Shown piece after piece: positions 37,101 to 49,100 of a DNA stretch of 64,000 bases. Source of the DNA: Lumbricus terrestris. Taxonomy: Eukaryota; Annelida; Clitellata; Crassiclitellata; Lumbricidae. The position numbers and the translations under genes were made by a program. Below the pieces are notes generated by a model, which was given only the letters and a program-made list of their open reading frames with translations, was not told the DNA's origin and searched no databases. The stretch spans positions 81,757,505 to 81,821,504 of the forward strand of contig OX457036.1 in assembly GCA_949752735.1 (NCBI GenBank). Reading direction: 5' to 3'. Position 1 is the stretch's first letter, and each line of letters begins with the position of its first letter.

Positions 37101-40100
37101 TACAAAGCTGTTGCACTATTATAAAAATGCAAACACAATGTCATCCGTATATTTCAAATATCAATAAAGATCCAATATGTACAAGTTACGACTCATCTAA
37201 AGCACATTACTTTGACATGTCCATAACAAAAAGGGGCTGATATTGCTCATCTAAAATACACATATTCCTCATTCAAAAAAATAAATATGGTCTTACACTG
37301 CTCACCTAAATCTCATCAAAAGGACACAAACATTTGTATTTTGTTGGCATGATTCAATGGATCAAAGAAATCAGAAATTCAGTTATGTACCTGTCAAGTA
37401 GACATTAACGTTGAGTGGATCTGCAGCCATGTCCAGCAGCGGCTGGATGATGTTTGGCGGAAACACATTGTTCTTCTGCCACAGGTTCAGAACCCGAACG
37501 ATCTTACACTAAGAAAATAACACAACAATCAGTTGGATATGGCCAAGCAGCATGAAGAGATGTGGATGATACACTCCTCTGGTTGAAGATCAGACACACA
37601 ACTCCAGTTATCCACCAAGAAACAACATATAAACCTAGAGCTATAATGATGCAACACGACAACAGTACACTAGAAACTAAATGCTGACATTTCCTTAACA
37701 TATACAATGCTTGAAAAGGAACTGTCAACCCTCAATTTCCAAAAGTCAACATAAAGGTTACACTGTTGGACAGGGAAAGACATACAGAGGTTAGACACAG
37801 ATAGGCAGCACTTAAGACACAACATTTGAAATAACCTGAACAATTTTTGTATTATTTCCCATTTGCATTAACATACAGAATAGGTCGGACACTATGCCGA
37901 ACACTGTTGTTGAAAGCAGAAAACAGTAGCAACAATACTTAAATAAGAAACTCCAATTTACAAGTTAAGCTTCAGTGTGGCATATGACAAAAATAAGCCG
38001 AATTTCACACGAATGAAACAAACGTCAGTGCAACTTAGAAACAAGATTAACAAATGTATTTAGTATAACAGATCAGAAACAACAGGCATCTTACACATAA
38101 ATTTGTCTTACTGGTAGGTTGAATAAAGTACAATAGGTAATGAACAACATACTGCATGTCGTTTGCTGCATTGCTGTACCAATAAATTAGCATGCAATAA
38201 ATAAGCTGCCTTTAGTGCATTTAGGTCAAAGAAACTGAGAAGCAAAGCTTTTATGAAAAAAGATTCATAAATAGCAACAAGAAATGCTTGTGCTAATTTC
38301 ACTAAATTGAAATCTGTTTAGACAGGAAAGTCTAGGCGTCTGTTTCAGGTTGTATGTGCCACATACGCTTCCACCCAGAAGGTACTATTATTATACCTTC
38401 TCTACACGGCTGATCTTTGTCCTCTACTTGAGTCCCGGGGTCTCCTCCACCAAATCTTTGCTGATGACACTCAAGCCTACATACATTCTAACCCATTGGA
38501 TTCAGTTAGCACTGTGCGCCTAATGTGTCTGACTGTTGACGTCCTTTCCTCTTGGATGGCGTCAAATCGGCTTCTCCTAAATCCCAGTAAGACTCAATTC
38601 ATTTGGCTGGGTGGCCGTCGGCAACTTGAGAAGATCGATTTGCCTCTGCTAGCCCAAATCTTTCCTGACATTAGTTTCTCTTCCACGGTTCGTGACCTGG
38701 GTGTTACCCTTGACTGTGAACTCAGTCTCAGCCAGCATGTCAATCTTGTTGCTCGAAGCTGTTACTACCAGCTCTTCGTCAACTTCGAGTGATTGCACGC
38801 TCTCTCTCTCATGATGCGCTGGTAGTTCTTGTTCATGCCTTCGTAACTAGTCGAATCGACCATTGTTGCTCAATCCTTGTTGGCCTCCCCCTTGGGGTTC
38901 TGGGTCGGTTAGATCGGGTTCTGCGCTCTGCTGCCCGGCTCATTGGACGAATCCCTAAATTTTCATCTGTTTCTACCTACATGCGTGATGTGCTGCATTG
39001 GTTGCCAATAGCCCAACGCATCCATTATCGAATTGCTGCCCTGGTCTCACGTTGTATCCTTGGTTGCGCTCCATCCTACCTGCGCATTCTTTGTCGCCCA
39101 GTCTCTGACATTGTAGCGCGTCGGGCCCTTCGCTCTGCTGCGAAGGGACAACTGCTTGTTCCACGGGCTCGCTTGGCTACCAGACAGTGTCGAGCCTTCT
39201 CGGTTGTGGGGCCGTCAATCTGGAATGACCTCCCCCCTAACCTCCATCTCCTCCACCTGACCAGTCAATCCTTATTCCTTAAGTCCCTTAAATCTTTTCT
39301 CTTTTGCCGTGGCTGGGCTGGGAGCGCCTCTGAGTAGTTTCTTGAAGGGGCGCTATATAAATGCTAATAATGAATGAATGAATGAATGTACTAAATATAG
39401 GACTAAGTCAGACATCTACCTCAACCCCAGCAGACATAGCCTGTACATAAGGGGGTGGAATCTATAGCTAGCCTTGAACATCGGACATCCACAGACACAA
39501 CAAAAACAGGTGGTAAACAATACCATACTACAGGCAATAGATAATTCTGAAGTTAAAGCTAGTCTGTAACTCGACATGTGGAATATTTGAGCCCTCGCAA
39601 ACAGTAAAAAGTAAAGCTTCATTGACCAAAGCAACAACAATAACGTTGACATTTTTATCATCAAGACTAGAACTGTACTTTTAAGACAATAGGTTGCAGT
39701 TTTTTACATGAGAGTCGTGTCTGGCATCTTATATAAAGGAGTGAACTGATCAATGTGTTTAATAGCTAACTGCAGTTCTATCGGTCAATATATTTATCCT
39801 TAGATCCTTTCAGCTGTGTCAGGTATCGAAAGAAGAACCTCCATTTTAAAAGTGTTAACAAATGACAGATTAATTCTGAAAGAACACAAAACTACTATAA
39901 AGCACAACATATACCAAATGTTGAAACAAAAATTTCAGAAATGCATAAAATTTAACGTTAACAAACGGTTACTTTTTAGCAAACATTTACTAATAATGAC
40001 AATATATTTACACCTGCCACTGGCAACCCGGCCAAGGTTTGAATATTTAATTTACAGATGTCAATGAGCACCAAGCCTACACGCATTTAACTACCCATGT

Positions 40101-43100
40101 ATATGTATGGGTGCTTTGCCTCTGCTTGTCTGTGTGGTCCATATGTGACCTAAGACAAGAGAAGGGACCATTTGTCCGAAATGGATATGTTAGCATAGTA
40201 AAAATATCAGGACGTTTGGCCCAAAGTTTATGCCCTTTGAAAATGAAAACATAAAAAAATCATTTGGCCAGAAATTAGCAGAATTGAATCTGTTTCCACC
40301 TGATGCAAAAATCAGATTTTTTTGGTCTTAGTACATCTGGTGGTGTAATATAGTTTGTAGAACAGTGAGCCAAAGGCGCAATTGCATTAAATAAAAGCAA
40401 AAATCAATAGTAATGGTTTTAGGTAGAGATCCAATTTCTGACCGATCTAGAAAGCGACAAGTAGTCCCTTTTCTCAGCCGAGGTCACATATATTGATTTT
40501 ACAAAAAATGCTGCCATCATGATGTCATAGCGACCTAAACAAAGCAGTGCCATTACAGTCTTAGAAACACGGTATGCCATGGATCTTGCTCTGCGAGAGG
40601 TTGGTATATATAAGCAAAAAGACGTAAAATGACAGAATGCAAAGTTGCACTAGTTATAAATAATCAGACGCCTTCACTCACTGTGTCCTGTGGAGGACAA
40701 GTCAGCAGATTGTGAAAAGTGACAGCAACGTTTTTTGAGAATCTCTGTGAAAAGAGGTCTTTATCCGCACCAAACTGATGACGAGACTGGCGCACGATTG
40801 AATCGATGACATACAATCCAGGAATCTTGAACTCTGGCTGGCACTGCAAACAAACAGAAGTTCAGCAGATTCTCTAGTAAAATACAAAACAGCAAGTGCA
40901 ATGAATGGAACAAAACATCCAGAGACTGGTCCAGAAACTCTGAACTTCCAAACCATATGCCAGCTGTCAACGGAAATCTGTTGGTTCGCTTCAAGTGAGT
41001 GTGTGGGTCTGCCACTGGTAACTCCTCCAGCTGATTGCATCAATGTTTTGATAACTGACATAACAGAGTTGTTCGTAACGACATTCAACATCTTGCTGGT
41101 GCAGAGAGTGCACCTCTGAGTACTTATCTTGAAAGGTGCTATATATATAAATCTTCTATCACACTACATCATTGCATAACAGCACAGCTGCTACCTCATG
41201 GTTTAGGCCAAAAAAAAATAATGCTGTGTTTCCGGTAACAGAGCCAAAAAAAATTGGGTAGGTAGGTCGAAAAATATTTTTATTTTGTAAAATATTTTTA
41301 TACAGTGATTATCCGAAAAATTATACCCCACTACTCTTTTTTGCGTAAAGGGTACACACTGCAGCAAAGTACGTGTTTTAAGCAAGTATAAACTGCCTAT
41401 TTCCTCAACTGTCTGCACCTAAAACTGCTCTAGAAAACAGTTCTATTAATTTCATTTTGTTAACATCTTTTCTGGTATGATAAAGTGGGAAGGGAAGGGG
41501 AAGATGAGTGCGAACAGAACATCCCTGCTAGGGGTCGTTCCAGACTGGCCGAGCCAGTTACTAGTTACACCTAGAGGTCGCTAGATTTATTTTCCCTAGT
41601 CACCGTTAGAGGTGGCTCAAGTGAGAATGATAAGGCTAGAGCAGGGGTTCTCAAACTTTATTTTTATTGTACCCCTAAATGAAAATATCGAATGATGGCG
41701 TACCCCCAGCAAAGTCATATCAGAAACAAAGTGCCTTTGCGATGTCCTCTGGCAGTGACAACTAAAAGTCCATTTAATCATTGGTGATATCATTTATTAG
41801 AGTCCAGGCCTAGGCCCCTAAGGCCCCCTATGTAGGGAGGAAAATCTGATTTTTAATCGTATAATTTTATCAACAACTTTAAAATGGAAATTTGTTCTAT
41901 AGGCCTAATCCCTGCAAGAAAGAGGAAAGAGTCAACCTATGTGCATGGGCCTGTTTAGACTAGCACAGATTTACAATATCTGGTTTAATATTTTTGTCAA
42001 TTTCAAACGCAAATTTACCCCATGGCCATGCATGTTTGTTTTTATAGTAAGAATAGTTAACAGTTTCACCCAGATAATGACGTGCTGAAAGGAATCACGA
42101 AATTCAGAGCTCGACCAGAAATTAATCATTTGGTCAATTCAGCTCTTTGCTATTTGAGCGCTATAATTTAGGCTGAGATATTCTGGCTTTGGTACTTTCA
42201 ACCATTTGTACATTAGGCCTATTTGTTTCAAAATAATTATTATAGTAATAGACCTAAGCATAAATATGCTGCATGCACTGCATTGTAGGCCTATGTGAGT
42301 CTAATTATATGCTGTGAAAGAAAGAAATGACGATGCTGTTATATGTTGAACTTTATGAACTTCTTTGTCTTTCTTTGCCCCTTTTCTGCAAGCGTTTGAA
42401 AACTATTCTCTTTGATTGTGGTTTGGTATCAGGTCGGGAGCGCCTCTGAGGAGTTCTCTTGAAGGGTGCTAAATAAATGTACGATTACAATTACAGTTAC
42501 AATGTTGAAGCGTTAAAGTCACTGCTAAAAAATGAACATAAAGTCCATAAACTCAAAGAAAATTTATATTTCTGGAAATTTTCGCGTACCCCTTACCGGT
42601 GCCTGGCGTACCCCTTGGGGTACGCGTACCACAGTTTGAGAACCCCTGGGCTAGAGGTTTCTCAAGACTGGCAGCCAGGAAGTAGTTAAGCAGGCGTAAA
42701 ACTTTAATGCAGTGCCAACACTGTAGTTGGGAGCGCTTCTGAGTAATTAGCTTGAACAGGTGATATAGAAATTGAGAGATCAATAAAATAAAATGAGACA
42801 TTCTATTCACTTGAAAACTGTTCTTTTTGGCCATGCTGGAGTCGGGAACCCTCTGAGTAGTTTCCTTGAAGAGGTGCTATATAACTACTTGAATGAATGT
42901 TAAATCCTTCACCAAAGAGTGCTCGAGATAAAAGAGAACTGCTCAGTGAGCGGAAGAGAGCAGAGTTAGCAGAAGAGAGCACTGAGCACAAAAAGGCACA
43001 GTAAACACAAGAGCACACTGAGCAAAAGAGAGCAGAAAGAGGCAGAGAGCAAAGGAGGGCACAGTGATCACAAGAGAGCCCAGTCAGCTTAGGAAGTTAA

Positions 43101-46100
43101 AGTGAGCAAAAATGGATGGAAAAACAGCTAGTTAAACTATAAACTTGCAGCAGGCTGTGTATAGCCATCATGTGCTACAGGCTAGATGGCACTGTACTCA
43201 ATGCCTGCAACGAGCTACCGTGAGATGGATGGATCCGATTTGAATAGGGTCTATGACAACAGAGGCCGTTACCCTGGACAGAAATTTGCTCGGCATATTA
43301 CAGCACTCAAGAGCTTTCCTTTCAGATCTATTACTCTCTCCCCCACCATCCACCCCACAACCGCCTGCCTTGTCAAACTACGTGGGAAACTATTGATTGC
43401 TCTAATTAACAGACTATTATATACCTTGAAAGACGGCTGCTTACGATCGTCACCTGGCTTAGTGAATGCTATGTACATCTCGTATACAGAAGACAATGCC
43501 ACTGTAAATTTTAAAAATCCACAACATTTTCCGAGTCGTGGCAATAAAAGTGAGACGGTCGGGTTACCGGAAACACATTTTTTGTGCTAAGATCCAACTC
43601 TATATGGAAGGCAATGCCACTGTACTAAGTTAATAAAAAAATTGAAAATTTAAAAAAAAAAAATTTTTAATTTAATTTTTTTTTTAATTAAAATTTTTTT
43701 TAAATAAAATTTTTTTACAAAATTATTTGAGTCGCGGCAATAAAAGAGGGTCGGTCGGGTTACCGGAAACACAACATTATTTTTTTTTGGCCTTATTGAT
43801 GCAACAGGGTCAGGAAGAGTGATGCATCAAGAAAATCCAAGTACTAGCCTGGTAGAATCATGCTAGGTAACTGCTTAGAAGATAGAGGACTGTTATATAC
43901 TTCTGCTATAACTTTAGATAGAATATATAATCTAATATACTTCTGTATGGCTGTGCCTCAGGTTTCACATATCAGTGTGACTTTGCACATGTTGTTAAAT
44001 ATGTTCACAACCTCTCTCTTATCAAAATGCAATCAATCGACTATCATTTTCAGGTTAAATTGTACTCAACATAATAATCTGTTGGAGAAGTCTAGTAAAA
44101 AAAACTAGTAAACTGGTGAAACCAGAAGTCACGCTATCATGAGCAGCACACAAGTTGAAACAGATGATGGGTCTTAAGTTTAGACCTGAATTGCATTGAA
44201 CAACTGGCAAAAAACTGGACGTCTGACTTCTGAGGAGGATGAATGAATTCTAAAGCTTTGGATCAATCAATTCTCAAGAATCTTACTCACTCTGGTGAAT
44301 TACTACGTACATAATACATATGATACTGTACACTAATATGTTCTCTGCATGTTGTTCAATCACTGCAGTGAGAGCTCTTTCAGAGTAGCATAGTTATGTA
44401 GGGTCTTTTCTTCTGGTTTTAGCCAAACAGTTTCAGCCAGTTGAGGTTTTTTCAGATCTCTCTTATAAATTCATACCCGATGATTTGGCTATGCACCAAG
44501 GCATGTGCTAATGAAGTCGCTTTAAGCAGGTGAACTTGAACTAATTTACATATATAACTGAAAAATGATCACAAAAAAGAAACATCGTACTGAATATTAT
44601 GCAAATTTAGTATAATTCATAAGCGAATCACCCTTAGAACTGGACACGTGTTTAAGCAAACAGCTGCTGGGTTGTGCCAAGTGTGAGAATTCTCCTCTTA
44701 GAAGTTCCAATTGCAAAAAATAACAAAGAGTCATTGTCCAAAACAGAAGTAACTGTAGTGTAGGAGTAGACAACAAACTGTCAACTGAAGGAATGCTTGG
44801 GTTTTATCAAACACACATATTAGTAGTCCAACTACCACTTTGGCTAGTGAACAAAGTAGTGCAATATCTAGTGCAAATGGGGTGCAATAGTAGAGACCTA
44901 CAAAACACCTGTAGAATGCTATCTCATAAAGTTAGCAAGGATACCAGTCTACTCTCCCCTCTTCTCCTCTTGCTCTCTCCCCCACCCTCTCCCTCGCCTC
45001 CTCTCCCTTTCCTAACCATTGAGTTGAATGCAGCCATCATGTTCACACTTGCAAACCTCATTCTTATTGGTAAATGCACTGGGTCTGAAAGGGGTGTAAA
45101 GGTGAAAATCCTGCCTCTTGCAGACTTCATGGAGTAATAAAATTTGCAACTATGTCTATTTGCTTCATCACAGGGTCCTTCAATAGATGCGAAAATCTTC
45201 GCTGAATCCCTGGGACTGACAGAAAGTTGACTGCACAATAGTTTACATCTATCCTGCTGCACCCGCCTTAACATAAGAGAAGATCTTAAGTGCAATTCAT
45301 TTTCCCCAGTCCCTTGAGATTATTTCTGTCTTTGAGTCCAATGTCTCACAAGTTTGTGTGAGACACTCCAATCGACACTCAACACTTATTTTGAGCAATT
45401 GTTGCCATAGAATTGAGTCCATTTACTCTGCTTGACTCATAGGTGCATTTTGAATCATGGCAAGTGGAAACCTTATTAACCCTACAGCAATTGTGGAGAT
45501 TTTAAGTTTCAGAGTGAAAGACAGAAAGCTGGATGTAGGAGAAGCAACGTAATTCCAAACTGTTCACCAGCTCTAAGTTTATACACCTATATAGGAACCT
45601 CACAGAAGCATCATTACAAACAGTTGAAGCCAGAGCAGCTTCAAAATTCAGTGCCCTGCATATATAAACACAAATGCTTTGCATGAGGAGAAGGATCAAT
45701 AAGCTAACTATAAAATCTTTCCAGAATCAGCCTAACTGTTACGGATTTCGTCTCCAGAAACAACCTGAACCATTCAACAGCAAACATAAATGCAACACAC
45801 AAGATGAGTAAAGTGAGAAAAACACACGAGAATAACAGCAAATGATATCTGCATTGTTGACACAGAAATGAACAAACACGCAACCAACCTCACAACCTTC
45901 AATCTATTTATATCTCCAAGACTTGTCAGAACTTGACCAAAGTCCTCCAGAGTACCTACCATCAGAGAACTTCGTGTACCTAACTGGATTAGCTTCCCAA
46001 GTCAGTGATGACCCCATGGTACAAAAAAACCACATGATCTGAGGTCATACATAGAGATTTATCACAGAATTTCAGGCTTCACACATGAGTTCAGCGAGCG

Positions 46101-49100
46101 CACAACAGTACTGCACGGCTTCACATCATGTACATGGCTCTGCTCGGAAGGTTAAGCCACTAGATGACACATCCTTTGACTGCTTCACTGCAACTACATC
46201 AAGAAAACAACAGCTCTTGGCAGCCATATCTTCTCCATGACTGGTCCAGATGAGGAACTCTCTTCAAGTTTGCGTTGCAGTGCCTGTGTTGGCCTTTAGA
46301 TAACCATTAGAAACAGCGCGTAAATAAGTACAACAGTATGGAAACAAAACAAGAAATGTTGGAATATTCCTTACCTTCACAGGCTGTGCTGGTTTAACAA
46401 GTGTTACGATGGCATTCAGATTTGAAAATAAGTGGGTGGACGCCGTCCACAGCCATCCAGTCACACTTTAAGCCATGGCTAGAAACTAATCTCCCCTGTG
46501 CTCATTTCCCCGTAATGCCATCCCTGTCTTCTAGGATTTACTTTACTTTTCACATGACTTGTCTCGTACATGGTATGTATAATTTGTATATCAATGTTTT
46601 TCAGCAATGACCAATTGATAATTTGATGCCCAAGCATTGGTCAACTGACACTCAACTTCTCAGATTTGATTAGATCAGGGACAATCCAAACCAAGACCAC
46701 AATATCATACAATCATAAACTTGCATAATCCACAACTCAACAGTTTAATATCAGACAAAAGATATCACAGAACAATCCAGCTTGTCAAATGCAACAAGAA
46801 GCAGATCTCGATTTTAGAATGTAGCATCGGTTCCTTTAAGCACCAATTTTCTTATGTGAAAATAGTGATGCCATCATATGGGAAGGTAAAAACTGAGTGC
46901 TAAGCAGAGTACAAAAGACTTTATCAAATATATCCCTACATATGATCGCAGTCTCAGAGGAGGTCTGAAAGGTCTGAACGCTGCTGCACGCCACCAAATA
47001 AGCCTCAACTTATCAGCCACCATGTCAAAGCAAACAAAACATTTAGTCAGCTTAGCACAACAGCCTCTAAAAAAACATGTGGGCAAAAATTTCAAGCACT
47101 GCACAATTGCATTATGCAATTCAAGACCGAGTAAGTGTGATTTTATATTTGAACCAGGTGGCTTATGTAAGCAAATCAACATAAAAAGAATGTATCAGGT
47201 CAATGAGTAAAAAGCTGGTCTTACCTTGTTTATGAATTTTTCAATGCTCTGCACAATGTGTTTGTAAAATTTGGCTGCCTTCATGGCCAGCTTTGTCAAC
47301 TCGACCATCTTTGTCTTTGATATTGGAGGCTTCATGCTGTACAGCGAGCAAAGCTGCAGAACAATGACAGCAAACATACTGGATCAGAATCCATCCAATC
47401 ATACGCTTAATTACGCACTACAGACACAGCAAATGTATCTAACTGATACTCAACAACATAAGATGTTCATGGTGCCTTTTGTAAACTCCCAAAGAGCCTC
47501 AAACATGACTGCCTTACATCTGAACCAGTACATGTATAGAATATAGGCTGAAAATGCTTTTGAGCTACTTATGGCAGTAAAAAATCTAAAGATCTATTGA
47601 ATGCTCGTTGAACATGAATATTGTAATGCTGGATCGGTGCAGGCCAAATTCAAAATCAAATCCAGATCAATGAAACCTGAAGTGATCAGACTATTCTCAA
47701 TCATTGATCAGTCACTCCACATTTCAGAAGTTCTAACTGACTGGTAAGTTCTACCAGTCATAATTAAATAATTTCGAGATGGTCTGTGATCATTTCCCAA
47801 TGGATGATAAAGCAAATTATGCATTGATGCAAGCCAGAGTTGAAAGAAAGAGTCATTGTATGATAGCATGCATTATTTAGAAACTTTTGCAGTATAGCAG
47901 CAGTTTTAGTTTATTAGCTATAACTGTATCTAACCCCAAACGATGAGCGATGATCTGGATAATATCCAAAGTTAAGGTTGTTTCAGGACTATTTGACCAT
48001 TTAAAAACTCATAATTTCCAAAGCACTACCACATCACTGAATGCAGTCCAACGTCGTCAAAAAACAACATGGCATTACCTCAACACGTTCATAATTTAAG
48101 AAGAATTTACAATTTCTTCATGATATTATATAATTTATGATGATACAGTTTGCTTACTAGTTTCTTGAATGACTGCATTACTTATGGGTCATGAAAATCA
48201 CTTGTAATATAAAAAATCACCCTATACAGGCTCTTTATCATCCACAAGTACATAAACTTGTATCAAACAGGAAAGGCACATCTAGCAGAGTGGCAAATTG
48301 TCAACACATTAAAGGTTTGCATGTGAAACCTACAATTATGCACATATAAATTCTAATCTCTCTCTCTCAGTAGAGTTCTATAATCTTCAAGTCCACATAC
48401 CATTCAACGATCTGTGATCTAATTCTAGATTATTTTTTCTTCCATGATTCATGCTTCATCTGTTCCCACATCAACTACCGTACCTCATTGCTCATCACCC
48501 TGCTAAACTCCGCCTGGCTCCACTCTAATTGGCATGCAGAGCTGCTCGTTTGATTGCCCGCATACCTCATATCTCACACATTGCGACTTTTATGACTTAC
48601 CTTTAAATGCAAGGACTCAGTTTAAAATCAAGATTATTTATTATCCATATAAGGTATTGTGGGTCAAGCTTCTCATTACTTCTGTGGTTTTATTAGGTGG
48701 CCTATCTCAGCTATCACAGGATGTCCTCTGCTCTTCAGAGCGCCATGATCCTCTTGTACCATGGTCTCGGACTGCCACAGTCCAACATCGTGCCTATGCC
48801 TCTGTTGGCCCTAAGCTATTAAATTACCTTCAGGACTGCTAAACTCGTGCTGAGATCCATAAATCTGGGGTTCTACTGCTTCTGCCCATTGTCTTAAAAA
48901 ATTTCTTTTTGAGGGGTTCTTCGCACTGGGAGTTGACTCCGATTAGGTTGTACTGTGAGAGGAGCGTTATAAATTCACATATACAATAGAACAGAAATAA
49001 CGGCCAATTATGGTGGCATAACCGCTGTCTACTTGTCGACGTTGGTTGTGCACTTTGGTCAAAAAATCGCACGGGGTGTCTGCTGCAAAACATCGAACCA

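Larger units (their letters stand above)
41205..43791. mobile_element. Large composite element with 35-bp inverted ends
   Basis: The left end (41207-41245, GGCCAAAAAAAAATAATGCTG then TGTTTCCGGTAAC) is the reverse complement of the right end (about 43755-43791) apart from a few bases. A second, similar right-end-like segment with GTTACCGGAAACACA is at 43562-43580. A hAT element is nested inside, and an ORF (43186-43590) of unknown identity lies on the plus strand. No target duplication was found. It could be one DNA transposon or two adjacent MITEs. Lies in SCAF intron 2. Confidence 0.5.

Noticed and set aside
43186..43590. 134-codon plus-strand ORF as a gene
   Set aside because: Lies inside a repeat-bordered element, has no recognised domain, and its opposite strand is equally open.
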